From positions 124,001-188,000 of the forward strand of contig NZ_JAKZFD010000011.1 of assembly GCF_022549225.1 (NCBI RefSeq): 64,000 nt of DNA. Direction: 5' to 3'. A program made the translations under genes and the position numbers. Under the pieces are notes generated by a model. It was given only the letters and a program-made list of their open reading frames with translations. It was not told the origin of the DNA and made no database searches. Source of the stretch: Pelomonas sp. CA6 (GTDB lineage: Bacteria > Pseudomonadota > Gammaproteobacteria > Burkholderiales > Burkholderiaceae_C). How positions within the stretch are numbered: position 1 is the stretch's first letter; every line of letters starts with the position of its first letter. Below, piece after piece: positions 1-8,195 of the stretch.

Positions 1-390
1 CAGGCGCAGCTGCTCCAGCACCTCGTCGCCGCGCACCATCTTGTCCAGCAGCTCGCGCGCGGTGATGCCGGCATGGATTTCGTAGCTGCCCGCACGTATG
101 CGCTTGGCCTGGCCCGACCAGCGGAACCACTGGTACAGCAGCCGCGCGTCGGTCTGCACGCCGGCCTGCACCCATGCCTGCGCGACCTCGCGCGGCGGGG
201 TGCCGGGCTCGATGGACAGCTCCACCGCCGGCTTGTCCAGGGCCAGCGGCTTTTCCAGCCACCACCAGGCGGCCGCGGCGGCCGTGGCCAGGGCCAGTGC
301 GCCCAGCAGCAGGCTCATGAGCAGCCAGCGCAGCAGCAGGCCTCCGCGGCCCTGGCGTCGATTCTTGCGGGGAGTGTTGCGGCGACCCAA
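1..390 (-). CDS. mltG: MltG (YceG-like) endolytic murein transglycosylase, N-terminal part
   Basis: Inner-membrane enzyme that cuts nascent glycan strands and sets their length. The frame is open from the window edge to position 390 on the minus strand (130 codons, C-terminal part missing). A basic N-terminus is followed by one transmembrane helix at about residues 18-42, ending in WWW. Then come the typical periplasmic start (LDKPAVELSIEPGTPPREVA) and the LysM-like part with RIRAGSYEIHAG and LLDKMVRGDE. No ATG lies at the start; an in-frame TGA occurs upstream and TTG at 390 is preceded by GGAG, so TTG is the likely start. An internal ATG in the membrane helix is less likely. It is divergent from ygfZ, a pairing I know from other Burkholderiales. 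The family assignment is firm; only the start is uncertain. Confidence 0.85.
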   Translation of the reverse strand, partial: MGRRNTPRKNRRQGRGGLLLRWLLMSLLLGALALATAAAAAWWWLEKPLALDKPAVELSIEPGTPPREVAQAWVQAGVQTDARLLYQWFRWSGQAKRIRAGSYEIHAGITARELLDKMVRGDEVLEQLRL

Positions 391-436
391 GACCTGATGC
401 GCTCCATGTAATGCGGGCGCTGATCATAATCGCGCC

Positions 437-1408
437 ATGACTGACACCCACCAAACCGAAGAGGCCGCCGCGGGCGGTCCGTCGACCCTGCAACAGCCGC
501 AGGGCGTGCTGCCGCTGGACGACTGGGGCGTGATCCGCGCCGCGGGCGAAGAGGCAGCGAAATTCCTCCACGGCCAACTGACCCAGGACCTGCTGGCCCA
601 GGGCCTGCACGAAGGGCGGCTGGCCGGTTACTGCAGCGCCAAGGGCCGCCTGCTGGCCCTGCTGCTGGCCTTCAAGAACAGCCCCGACGAGCTGCTGCTG
701 GCGCTGCCCGCGGAGCTGCTGCCGGCGACGCAGAAGCGGCTCTCCATGTTCGTGCTGCGCGCCAAGTGCAAGCTCGGCGACGCCGGCTCGGACTGGCAGG
801 TCTGGGGCCTGGCCGGCACCGCGGCGCGCGACTGGCTGGGCGCGCAGGCTCCCGGCGCGGTCTGGGGCGTGACGCGCATGCCCCTGAACGAGAGCGGCGA
901 GGCCCTGGTGTGCCGGCTGCCCGACGATGGCCACGGCCCCCGCTACCTGGCGCTGGCGCCGCGCGCCGCCGCCCTGCCCGCGTTGCCGGCGCTGACGCCC
1001 GAGCAGTGGCAGCAGCTGGAGGTGCGCTCGGGCCTGGCCTGGGTGCGCAGCGCGACCGTGGAGCAATTCGTGCCGCAGATGCTCAATCTGGAACTGCTGG
1101 GCGGCGTGAACTTCCAGAAAGGCTGCTACCCGGGCCAGGAAATCGTGGCGCGCAGCCAGTACCGCGGCAGCGTCAAGCGGCGCACGCACCGCTTCGCGCT
1201 GCAGGGCCAGGCGCAGGTGGGCCAGGAGCTCTTCCACAGTGCCGATCCCGAGCAGCCGGCCGGGCTGGTGGCGGCCGCGGCGCCGGGCGAGCTGCTCGCC
1301 GAGGTCAAGCTGGCGGCGCTGCAGGACGGCAGCCTGCACCTGGGCGCGGCCGATGGCCCGCTGCTGCAGCATCGCCCGCTGCCCTATGTGGTGGGAGAGC
1401 CGCAATGA
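437..1408 (+). CDS. ygfZ: YgfZ folate-binding protein, Fe-S cluster maintenance
   Basis: A 323-residue member of the YgfZ/GcvT-like family, a tetrahydrofolate-dependent cytosolic factor that supports Fe-S enzymes such as MiaB. The family signature KGCYPGQEIVARSQYRG is intact near residues 231-247 and contains the conserved reactive cysteine. The N-terminal FLHGQLTQD and SAKGRLLA blocks are also characteristic. Length fits the family (E. coli about 326). It is divergent from mltG, and its stop overlaps the start of the small downstream gene by four bases (ATGA), so the two are probably translated together with the thioesterase after them. Confidence 0.93.
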   Translation: MTDTHQTEEAAAGGPSTLQQPQGVLPLDDWGVIRAAGEEAAKFLHGQLTQDLLAQGLHEGRLAGYCSAKGRLLALLLAFKNSPDELLLALPAELLPATQKRLSMFVLRAKCKLGDAGSDWQVWGLAGTAARDWLGAQAPGAVWGVTRMPLNESGEALVCRLPDDGHGPRYLALAPRAAALPALPALTPEQWQQLEVRSGLAWVRSATVEQFVPQMLNLELLGGVNFQKGCYPGQEIVARSQYRGSVKRRTHRFALQGQAQVGQELFHSADPEQPAGLVAAAAPGELLAEVKLAALQDGSLHLGAADGPLLQHRPLPYVVGEPQ

Positions 1409-1692
1409 ACGAGGCCGCGGCCTGCGCGGACGAAGCGGGACAGGAGCTCTACGTCTACTACCGCCTGCGCGCCGAACAGGCCCAGGCGGCGCGCACCTGC
1501 TTCGACGCGGCGCGCGGCGAAGCCCCGGTCCGGCTGCTGCAACGCCATGACCACGACCCCTCGCTGCTGACCTGGATGGAGGTCTACCGCGGCCACGGGG
1601 CCGAGGCGCTGGAACAGCGCATCGCGGGCGCGATGGCTGCGTATGCCCAGGGCCCTCGGCATCGCGAATGCTTCGTGCCGTTGGTCGGATGA
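1405..1692 (+). CDS. Small DUF4936-type protein
   Basis: A 95-residue protein beginning in the ATGA overlap with the ygfZ stop and ending in an ATGA overlap with the next gene, so it is the middle cistron of a tightly coupled set. It has the look of the DUF4936 family found next to ygfZ in Burkholderiales: a start with LYVYYRL, the central HDHDPSLLTWMEVY segment and a C-terminal HRECFVPL. It is soluble, with no signal peptide. The function is unknown. The real evidence is the conserved aromatic/acidic pattern and the codon-perfect overlaps on both sides. Confidence 0.72.
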   Translation: MNEAAACADEAGQELYVYYRLRAEQAQAARTCFDAARGEAPVRLLQRHDHDPSLLTWMEVYRGHGAEALEQRIAGAMAAYAQGPRHRECFVPLVG

Positions 1693-2168
1693 GCGCTCTG
1701 CTGACGGACGAGGACGGCTGGGATCTGCCGCGGCCCTACTGCGTCGCGGTGCGCCCGCGGCCGGAGCACATCGACGGGCTGAACCACACCAACAACGCGG
1801 TCTATGTGCAATGGTGCGAGCAGGTCGCCTGGGCGCATTCGCAGGCGCTGGGGCTGGACCTGTGCGACTACCAGGCACAGGACCGCGCGATGGCAATCGC
1901 CGCCGCGGACTATCAGTACCTGCTGCCGTCCGGCGAAGGCGAGGCCCTGGTGCTCGCCACCTGGCTGACCGGCAGCGATGGCCGGCTGAGCATGGAGCGG
2001 CGCTTCCAGCTGCGCCGCGAGAGCGATGGCGCCACGCTGATGCGCGGGCGCTGGCAGCTGGTCTGCATCGCGATCAGCAGCGGCAAGCCGCGCCGCATGC
2101 CGGAGCGCTTCCTGGCGCTCTATGGCGCCGCGGTCGTCGAGGCGCCGCCATCACCGGAAGGCCGCTGA
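1689..2168 (+). CDS. Hotdog-fold acyl-CoA thioesterase (4HBT/YbgC type)
   Basis: A 159-residue single hotdog domain. The pattern VRPEHIDGLNHTNNAVYVQWCEQ near residues 25-45 matches the 4HBT/FadM active-site region, with the helix-start HTNNAVY in place of the usual HVNNxxY. The expected activity is hydrolysis of acyl-CoA or related thioesters; the acyl group cannot be read from the sequence. I chose ATG 1689 because it overlaps the preceding stop (ATGA) and gives a normal family length; an in-frame upstream TTG would intrude on the previous gene. It is the third gene of the ygfZ set. Confidence 0.82.
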   Translation: MSALLTDEDGWDLPRPYCVAVRPRPEHIDGLNHTNNAVYVQWCEQVAWAHSQALGLDLCDYQAQDRAMAIAAADYQYLLPSGEGEALVLATWLTGSDGRLSMERRFQLRRESDGATLMRGRWQLVCIAISSGKPRRMPERFLALYGAAVVEAPPSPEGR

Positions 2169-2187
2169 CCGCGCCACCGCCTCGCCG

Positions 2188-3591
2188 TCAGCGCTGGCGG
2201 CGCCGGCGCGACATCAGGCCCAGGCCCATCATGCCGGCCAGCATCATGGCCCAGGTGCTGGTTTCCGGCACCGCGGCCGCCATGGGCTTGTACAGCCAGA
2301 TCGCCGCGTCGCCGCTGGCATCGGCGGCGTCCATCGCGATGAAGGCGCCCAGTTCGGGCGCGTACTCCCACTTGCCCAGCACGCCGTCGGTGAAGTTGCC
2401 CTTGGGCTGGGCGGCGGTGCTGCTGGAGGCCTTGTGGATGGTCCACACCGAGTCCAGCTTGCCATCGGCCAGATACTCGGCCTTGGTGGTCCAGACCGTG
2501 CCGCCGGCCGTGCCGTCCCAGAACACCAGCTCGCCGGTCTGGGCGTTGTAGGCCACCGAGGTCGAGGCGTTGGTGGCCCAGTCCTCGCCGGTCTCGGTCA
2601 CCAGACGCACGCCGAACTCTTTGTTGGCCGTGGGATTGGCCGCGTTGTTCTGCGACAGGTCCCAGATCGCGAGGTCGTTGACGAAGCTGCCACCGGTCAG
2701 CGCGGTGCGGACGAACAGGCCGTTGGCGCTGTCGATCGCCGCGGCGCCGGACTGGATGTAGGCCGAACCGAAGTCGACGCCCACCATGGACCAGCTGTCC
2801 GGCGTGCCAGGGGACCCCAGCTCATAGCGGAACAGCGCGGGCAGCCCCGAGGAGTTCTGGTCCAGCGTCAGGTAGATCACGTCCTTGCCGTTCTCGGCGC
2901 GGTAGGCGCTGGTGCCATAGATGTAGCTGCGGCCGCTGCCGGCGGGCATGCCCACCCAAGGGTCGTAGGGGCGCGCCTGCCAGGAGTTGGAACCCTGGCT
3001 GCTGGGGTTCCAGCCGGTGCCCGTCGCACCGCCCACCTTGTTGGCATCGGCCAGCGCGGGGTTCCACCACCACACGCCGGTGCGGCCATTGGCGTCCGCC
3101 GGGGCGCCGCCGCTGTTCCACGCGGCGCCGCCGAACATCACGAAGCGGTCGTTGATCGGCGCGTAGATGTTGGTCTGGTAGGTGTGCGAGGACTGCGGCG
3201 CGCCGCCACCGTTGATATAGCCGGTGCTCAGGTCCACCTGGCTGGGCAGGCTGCCGCGCGTCCACGTGCCGTTCGAGCCCTGCCACAGGTAGACCTCATT
3301 GCCGACGTAGTTCGCATGGCCGCCGCCGTACAGGATGATGTTGCCGCGGCTGCCGTCCCAGGCCATGCCCGACCACGCATAGGTCACGGCCAAGGGGCCG
3401 CTGGGAGACGGCGGCGCCTGATCGGCGCCGGTGGGCGCCGCATCGATGAATTTGTTGGTGCTGGCTTTGACCCAGCCGCCCGCCGGCGTGGCGTTCAGCA
3501 GGTTCTGCAGATAGGTGTAGTCGGCCGCCTGCACGGCGGTTCCCAGACATCCGGCCACCGCGGCGACCAGGACTTGAAGCTTGTGTCTCAC
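2188..3591 (-). CDS. Exported PEP-CTERM protein, kelch-like
   Basis: A 467-residue secreted protein of unknown role. It has a signal peptide (HKLQVLVAAVAGCLGTAVQA) and, at the C-terminus, a PEP-CTERM sorting signal: VPETSTWAMMLAGMMGLGL followed by an RRRRQR tail. That signal is processed by exosortase and links the protein to exopolysaccharide export. The body holds several kelch-like blades, such as IILYGGGHANYVGNEVYLW and DRFVMFGGAAWNSGG, suggesting a beta-propeller. I take GTG 3591 as start: it has GGGAGAG seven bases upstream, whereas the longer TTG at 3606 uses that sequence as codons. It is convergent with the thioesterase gene. Confidence 0.8.
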   Translation of the reverse strand: MRHKLQVLVAAVAGCLGTAVQAADYTYLQNLLNATPAGGWVKASTNKFIDAAPTGADQAPPSPSGPLAVTYAWSGMAWDGSRGNIILYGGGHANYVGNEVYLWQGSNGTWTRGSLPSQVDLSTGYINGGGAPQSSHTYQTNIYAPINDRFVMFGGAAWNSGGAPADANGRTGVWWWNPALADANKVGGATGTGWNPSSQGSNSWQARPYDPWVGMPAGSGRSYIYGTSAYRAENGKDVIYLTLDQNSSGLPALFRYELGSPGTPDSWSMVGVDFGSAYIQSGAAAIDSANGLFVRTALTGGSFVNDLAIWDLSQNNAANPTANKEFGVRLVTETGEDWATNASTSVAYNAQTGELVFWDGTAGGTVWTTKAEYLADGKLDSVWTIHKASSSTAAQPKGNFTDGVLGKWEYAPELGAFIAMDAADASGDAAIWLYKPMAAAVPETSTWAMMLAGMMGLGLMSRRRRQR

Positions 3592-3765
3592 TGCCAGCTC
3601 TCCCAAAACGACTTTTCGCGTGCACGCACGACGCGCCGCGGAGAATCGTTCCGTGTCCGACAGGTGTCAATCCCCTAGCCAGGGAGGGGCCCGGTCGGCG
3701 CATGCCGTCTGTTTGCCGTCGATCAATTGCAGAGGGCCGAGCCAGGGAATCGGGCGCGCGGCAGT

Positions 3766-4641
3766 TCAGATCGTGCGCACCATTTCCACATGCTGAATGC
3801 CCGCCTCCTCGAACACCGGGCCGCGGCGCGCGAAACCCTGGCGCGCATAGAAGCCCTCGGCGCTGAGCTGGGCATGCAGCAGCACCTCGCGCTCGCCGCG
3901 CTCGCGCGCGGTGCGGATCAACGCCTCCAGCAGCTCGCGGCCGATGCGGCTGCCGCGCACGCTGCTGGCCACCGCCATGCGGCCGATCTTGGCCACGCCC
4001 GGCACATGCTCCAGCAGCCGTCCCGTGCCCAGCGGCCGGCCCAGGCGGTTGTAGGCCACGGCATGGATGCAGACCTCGTCGGCCGCATCCCATTCCATCT
4101 CGGCCGGGATCTTCTGTTCGTCGACGAACACCTGTTGGCGTATCGGCCCGGCGTCGCCGCCCAGCTCGGCCCAGCCGCCGATGCGCACCTGCACCATGGA
4201 CTCCTGGCGCTCGTAGCCCTGCAGCAGCTCGCGCAAGGCCTGCGGCAGCGGCCGCGAGACGCGCGCCGCCGGATCGGCGAACACATGGACCAGCTCGCCA
4301 TGGACGAGGCAATCCTCGCCCCGGAACACCGCGCAATGCAGCGTCAGCGAACTGTTGCCGATGCGCTCGCAGCGCACGCCCACGTCCAGCAGCTCGTCGT
4401 AGCGCGCCGAGTCCAGGTATTCCAGCGTCGCCTTGCGCACGAACAGGTCGCCGCCCAGCTGCGCCATCGTCGCCGCATAGGGCAAGGCAAGCGCGCGCCA
4501 GTAGCCGCCCACCGCGGTGTCGAAATAGGTCAGGTAGTGGCCGTTGAAGACGATGTGCTGGGCATCGATCTCGGCCCAGCGCACGCGCAGCCGCTCGAAG
4601 AAGCGGAACTGGCGCCGACGCGGCGGGTTGCTGCTGCTCAT
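3766..4641 (-). CDS. Fusion: FadM/YbgC-type thioesterase + GNAT acetyltransferase
   Basis: A 291-residue two-domain protein. Residues about 10-140 are a hotdog thioesterase (RVRWAEIDAQHIVFNGHYLTYFD, the D-x-x-x-x-V-F-N-x-x-Y pattern of YbgC/FadM). Residues about 150-290 are a GNAT domain of the ElaA/YjcF type (RQQVFVDEQKIPAEMEWD and the acetyl-CoA loop VASSVRGSRIGRELL). The single frame has no internal stop or start, so this is a true fusion. The partner activities suggest one domain generates or removes an acyl group handled by the other, but the substrate is unknown. Its ATG overlaps the stop of the upstream hydrolase gene (ATGA), placing both in one operon. Confidence 0.85.
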   Translation of the reverse strand: MSSSNPPRRRQFRFFERLRVRWAEIDAQHIVFNGHYLTYFDTAVGGYWRALALPYAATMAQLGGDLFVRKATLEYLDSARYDELLDVGVRCERIGNSSLTLHCAVFRGEDCLVHGELVHVFADPAARVSRPLPQALRELLQGYERQESMVQVRIGGWAELGGDAGPIRQQVFVDEQKIPAEMEWDAADEVCIHAVAYNRLGRPLGTGRLLEHVPGVAKIGRMAVASSVRGSRIGRELLEALIRTARERGEREVLLHAQLSAEGFYARQGFARRGPVFEEAGIQHVEMVRTI

Positions 4642-5612
4642 GGAAACAAGGCCTCCCTCAACGCGGCGGCGCAGGCATCCAGGGCCTGGTCGGCCTCGGG
4701 GATGCTGCGCCCCATCTTGATGAAATCATGCGTCACGCCGCGGAACAGCTCCAACTGCACCGCGTTGCCTTGGGCGCGCAGCAGGTCGGCGTAGGCCAGC
4801 CCTTCGTCGACCAGCGGATCGGCCTCGGCCAGGATCACGCAGGCGGGCGCCAGCTCGCCGTGGTCTTCCGCCAGCAGCGGAGCGAAGCGCCAGTCGGTGC
4901 GTTGCTCGGCCGGAATGTAGTGGTTGAAGAACCAGGCGAGCGCCTGCGCGTCGAGCAGATGGCCCTGCGCGAAGCGGCGGTGCGAGTCGGTGTCGGCATG
5001 GGCCGTCGCGCCCGGCGTGATCAGCAGCTGCAGGGCCAGGTCTTGCCCCAGCTCGGCGCGGATGTCGCGCGCATGCAGGGCCGTCACCGCCGCCAGCGTG
5101 CCGCCGGCGCTGTCGCCGCCCACGGCCAGCCGGCGCCCGTCCAGCCCCAGCCCGGCGGCGTGGCCCGCCACCCAGCGCAGCGCCGCCCAGCAGTCGTCCA
5201 CCGCCGCCGGGAAGGGATGCTCGGGCGCGAGGCGGTAGTCCAGCGCGATCACCGCCGCGCCGCTGCGCAGCGCCAGCTGGCGGCACAGGCTGTCGTGGGT
5301 CTCCAGGCTGCCGATCACGAAACCGCCACCATGGAAGTACAGCAGCACCGGCGGCGGCGCGCCTTGCGCGTCGCGCGGGCGGTCGACGTAGAGGCGCGCG
5401 GGCAGCGTGCCGGCCGGGCCGGGAATGAACAGCGGCTCGACGCGCGCCAGCGGCGCGCGCGGCAGGTCCAGGATCTCCGCCCCCATCAGATAGGCGATGC
5501 GCGCCTGCTTGGGGCTGAGGCTGTGGAAGGCGGGACGGTTGGCGCGGTGGATGCGCTCCAGCACCGCGGCCATGCGCGGTGTCAACAAGGTGCTACTCAA
5601 CAAGGACTCCAT
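4638..5612 (-). CDS. Alpha/beta hydrolase of the hormone-sensitive lipase family
   Basis: A 324-residue esterase/lipase. The oxyanion-hole motif HGGGFVIGS lies near residue 90 and the nucleophile elbow GDSAGG near residue 165. The acidic residue and histidine are in EADPLVDE and GVTHDFIKMG, completing the triad expected for bacterial HSL-type carboxylesterases. There is no signal peptide, so it is cytosolic. It starts at ATG 5612, divergent from the iron alcohol dehydrogenase, and is translationally coupled to the thioesterase-GNAT fusion downstream. The three neighbours suggest acyl ester turnover, but the natural substrate is not known. Confidence 0.9.
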   Translation of the reverse strand: MESLLSSTLLTPRMAAVLERIHRANRPAFHSLSPKQARIAYLMGAEILDLPRAPLARVEPLFIPGPAGTLPARLYVDRPRDAQGAPPPVLLYFHGGGFVIGSLETHDSLCRQLALRSGAAVIALDYRLAPEHPFPAAVDDCWAALRWVAGHAAGLGLDGRRLAVGGDSAGGTLAAVTALHARDIRAELGQDLALQLLITPGATAHADTDSHRRFAQGHLLDAQALAWFFNHYIPAEQRTDWRFAPLLAEDHGELAPACVILAEADPLVDEGLAYADLLRAQGNAVQLELFRGVTHDFIKMGRSIPEADQALDACAAALREALFP

Positions 5613-5643
5613 CGCCTATAAGGCAGGGGCGGATTTTCCCTCA

Positions 5644-6807
5644 ATGAACGCGGAGCGACGGATGGCCCTGATCCAGTACCTGACCCACATCCACCTGGAG
5701 CCCGGCGCGCGCCGCCTGCTGATGACCGAATGCGAACGGGTGGGCATGCGCCGACCGCTGCTGGTCAGCGACGCCGGCGTGAAGGCCGCCGGCGTGCTGG
5801 CCCGCGTGGAGCAGGCCTGGAGCGGCGCGCCGCTGCCGGTCTTCGACGCCACGCCGGCCAACCCGACCGAGGCCGCGGTACGCGAGGCGGCGGCGCTCTA
5901 CCGCGGCGCCGAATGCGATGGGCTGATCGCCGTCGGCGGCGGTTCCAGCCTGGACCTGGCCAAGGGCGTCGCGATCGCGGCCACGCACGACGGGCCGCTG
6001 CTGCGCTACGCGACGATCGAAGGCGGCAGCCCGCGCATCACCGAGCGCGCCGCGCCGCTGATCGCCGTGCCGACGACCGCGGGCACCGGCAGCGAGGTGG
6101 CGCGCGGCGCCATCCTCATCGTCGACGACGGCCGCAAGCTGGGCTTCCACAACTGGGCGCTGCTGCCCCGGTCGGCGATCTGCGATCCCGAGCTGACCGT
6201 GGGCCTGCCCCCGCTGCTGACCGCGGCCACCGGCATGGACGCGATCGCGCACTGCATGGAGACCTTCATGTCGGCCGCCTTCAACCCGGCCGCCGACGGC
6301 ATCGCGCTGGAGGGCCTGCGCCGCGGCTGGGGCCAGATCGAACGCGCCACCCACCAGGGCGAGGACCTCGCCGCGCGCCAGGACATGATGGCCGCCAGCA
6401 CCCTGGGCGCGCTGGCCTTCCAGAAGGGGTTGGGCTGCGTGCATTCGTTGTCGCATGCGCTGGGCGGGCTGAACCCGCGGCTGCACCACGGCACGCTGAA
6501 CGCGGTCTTCCTGCCCGCGGTGATCCGCTTCAACGCCCAGCACGACAGCCTGCACCGCGAACACAAGATCGCCCGCCTGGCCCAGGCCATGGGGCTGCCG
6601 CCGCGCCACAACGCCGACGCGCTGGCCGAGGCCGTGCTGGCCATGAACCAGCGTCTGGGCCTGCCCGCGGGCCTGGCCGAGCTGGGCGTGGAGCCGGCGC
6701 TGTTCGACGCCGTGATCGAACGCGCGCTGCAGGACCACTGCCACAAGACCAACCCGCGCGAGGCCAGCGCCGAGGACTACCGCGACATGCTGCAGCAGTC
6801 GCTCTGA
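5644..6807 (+). CDS. Iron-containing (group III) alcohol dehydrogenase
   Basis: A 387-residue NAD(P)-dependent dehydrogenase. The coenzyme motif VGGGSSLDLAKG lies near residue 98, followed by the family signature PTTAGTGSEV. The metal-binding histidines are in DAIAHCMETFMS, HSLSHALGG and HHGTLNAVFLP. Group III enzymes interconvert alcohols and aldehydes or reduce related carbonyls; the substrate is not evident. I chose ATG 5644, which lies beyond the divergent hydrolase start; a second ATG at 5662 would remove six residues. It ends 155 bases before the small leader ORF. Confidence 0.9.
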   Translation: MNAERRMALIQYLTHIHLEPGARRLLMTECERVGMRRPLLVSDAGVKAAGVLARVEQAWSGAPLPVFDATPANPTEAAVREAAALYRGAECDGLIAVGGGSSLDLAKGVAIAATHDGPLLRYATIEGGSPRITERAAPLIAVPTTAGTGSEVARGAILIVDDGRKLGFHNWALLPRSAICDPELTVGLPPLLTAATGMDAIAHCMETFMSAAFNPAADGIALEGLRRGWGQIERATHQGEDLAARQDMMAASTLGALAFQKGLGCVHSLSHALGGLNPRLHHGTLNAVFLPAVIRFNAQHDSLHREHKIARLAQAMGLPPRHNADALAEAVLAMNQRLGLPAGLAELGVEPALFDAVIERALQDHCHKTNPREASAEDYRDMLQQSL

Positions 6808-6890
6808 CCGGCGCTGCGCGGCGCCGGCGATGCCCTGCCCTGGCGGGCGCAGGATCGCCTTGCGGTCCGCGCCGCCAGGCTGTACGCTTT

Positions 6891-6910
6891 AAATGCGACT
6901 TGCGATCGCA
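6891..6910. promoter_or_regulatory. Candidate promoter/operator ahead of the LuxR-type gene
   Basis: Between the alcohol dehydrogenase and the leader ORF lies the only locally AT-rich stretch (TTTAAATG), followed by the perfect 10-base palindrome TGCGATCGCA at 6901-6910. A dimeric regulator or a sigma-70-type -10 region could sit here. No -35 match is convincing by eye, so the assignment is tentative. Confidence 0.3.
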
Positions 6911-6962
6911 GTTACGGCGTGGCAGACAGACACCCGAACACGGGTGCTCCAGGGAGACCCAA

Positions 6963-7043
6963 ATGACGTACCACACCGGCCTGCCGGGCCTGGCCCGGCT
7001 GACTCCCTTTTGTCCCGCTCGCCTCGGCAAGGTGCGGGCGTGA
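6963..7043 (+). CDS. 26-residue leader peptide overlapping the LuxR-type gene
   Basis: A short frame, ATG 6963 to TGA 7043, with GGGAG about nine bases upstream. Its stop overlaps the proposed GTG start of the LuxR-type regulator (GTGA at 7040-7043), the same arrangement as coupled genes elsewhere in the window. The product (MTYHTGLPGLARLTPFCPAR...) has no recognisable domain. Either it is a leader whose translation opens the downstream start, or a chance frame; the overlap geometry is the only positive evidence. Confidence 0.35.
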   Translation: MTYHTGLPGLARLTPFCPARLGKVRA

Positions 7044-7768
7044 AGGCCTTGGCCTCCGGGGCGGCGCGGGATCCGGCCCCTCCGACCCGCATGCAGGGGC
7101 CCGACACGCTCGCGATCATCTGCGAGGTGCGCCTGTACCGCGAGGGCCTGGCGGCCCTGCTGGTCGAGCGGCGCCGGCACGCGGTCGTGGGCTTGAGCCC
7201 GGTGCAGGCCATGCAGGGCGATCTGGCGCGCGCCGCGCCGCAAGCGGTGCTGGTGGAGGCGCCGCTGCTGCAGCGCGTGCCGCAGCAGCAGTTGGGCATC
7301 ACGGCGGACATGGCCGTGCTGGCCTTCGCCGTGCGCGAGGACGACGAGGACGCGGTGCTGGGCTGCGCGAAACAGGGCGCCAGTGGCTTCCTGTCGCATG
7401 ACGCGCCGCTGGACGAGCTGCTGGCCGCGCTGGAGTCGGTGCGCCAGGGCGGCATCCATTGCTCGCCGCGCCTGACGCGCTTGTTCATGCTGCGCGCCGC
7501 CGGCGGCGCGCTCGCCAGCCCCGGCGCCGAATCGCCGCTGACGCTGACGACGCGCGAACGCGAGGTGCTGGACCTGATCACGCACGGGCTCTCCAACAAG
7601 GAAATCGCGCGCCGCCTGGGCATCGAGAGCGCGACGGTGAAGAACCACGTCCACCATCTGCTCGAGAAGCTGCATGTACGGCGGCGCAGCCAGGCGGCCG
7701 CGCTGCACGCGACGCAGCGCCTTCGCGCGGACCCGGCCCGCGCGGCGGGAGGGATGCAGTCCAATTGA
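7040..7768 (+). CDS. LuxR/NarL-family regulator with degenerate receiver domain
   Basis: A 242-residue DNA-binding regulator. The C-terminal LuxR HTH is canonical: LTTREREVLDLITHGLSNKEIARRL and then SATVKNHVHHLLEKLHVRRR (about residues 170-225). The N-terminal 110 residues keep the receiver shape (LYREGLAALL, QGASGFLSHDAPLDELLAAL). The acidic pair after strand 1 is replaced by Cys-Glu (IICEVRLYREG), and the usual phosphorylated Asp after strand 3 appears as Glu (AVLVEAPLL). It is therefore probably not controlled by normal phosphorylation. GTG 7040 overlaps a leader ORF stop and has AAGG upstream; ATG 7091 is the alternative. It lies upstream of the ACA-repeat/tRNA locus and is a candidate controller of it. 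Confidence 0.82.
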   Translation: MKALASGAARDPAPPTRMQGPDTLAIICEVRLYREGLAALLVERRRHAVVGLSPVQAMQGDLARAAPQAVLVEAPLLQRVPQQQLGITADMAVLAFAVREDDEDAVLGCAKQGASGFLSHDAPLDELLAALESVRQGGIHCSPRLTRLFMLRAAGGALASPGAESPLTLTTREREVLDLITHGLSNKEIARRLGIESATVKNHVHHLLEKLHVRRRSQAAALHATQRLRADPARAAGGMQSN

Positions 7769-7799
7769 TCCATGGCGGTCGGCGCAGGCCTTGGGCAGC

Positions 7800-8195
7800 A
7801 TGACCGGCATGCCGCCCGAGCCCGCGCCCTCCCCCGCCTCTGCTGGCGTCGTCCTGTCGCCGCTGCCGCCCTGGCTGCGCGACGTCGTGCTGCATGCGCT
7901 GCACGAGAGCGGCACGCCGCTGATGGCGACGCCCCACTCCTGCCTGGCCGCCATGCAGCAGGCCGAAACCGTGCGGGCCGGGCTGCTGGTCGCGCCACTG
8001 GCCGCGCTGAGCCCCACGCAGACCGGCTGCCTGCTGCAGGCACCGCCGGGCCTGCGCATGCTGGTGCTCAGCCTCGAACGGCAGGGCATTGCGGCCTACG
8101 AGCTGCGGCTGCTGACGCGCGACCTGAGCCTGGCCGAACTGACGCGGCTGCTGCGCGGCGGTGGGCGGCCCGAGGCCCTGCCCCCGGCGCACTGA
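7800..8195 (+). CDS. Hypothetical 131-residue receiver-like protein
   Basis: No family recognised with confidence. The protein has alternating hydrophobic strands and helices (WLRDVVLHALHES, AGLLVAPLAAL, RMLVLSLERQG, LSLAELTRLLRGG). The order and spacing resemble the receiver-like half of the preceding LuxR protein, including the final helix LAELTRLL matching LDELLAALES. It lacks a phosphorylatable Asp and any HTH. It starts 31 bases after the LuxR stop on the same strand, so the two probably form an operon. An interacting partner or anti-activator of the LuxR protein is possible, but that is inference. Confidence 0.6.
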   Translation: MTGMPPEPAPSPASAGVVLSPLPPWLRDVVLHALHESGTPLMATPHSCLAAMQQAETVRAGLLVAPLAALSPTQTGCLLQAPPGLRMLVLSLERQGIAAYELRLLTRDLSLAELTRLLRGGGRPEALPPAH

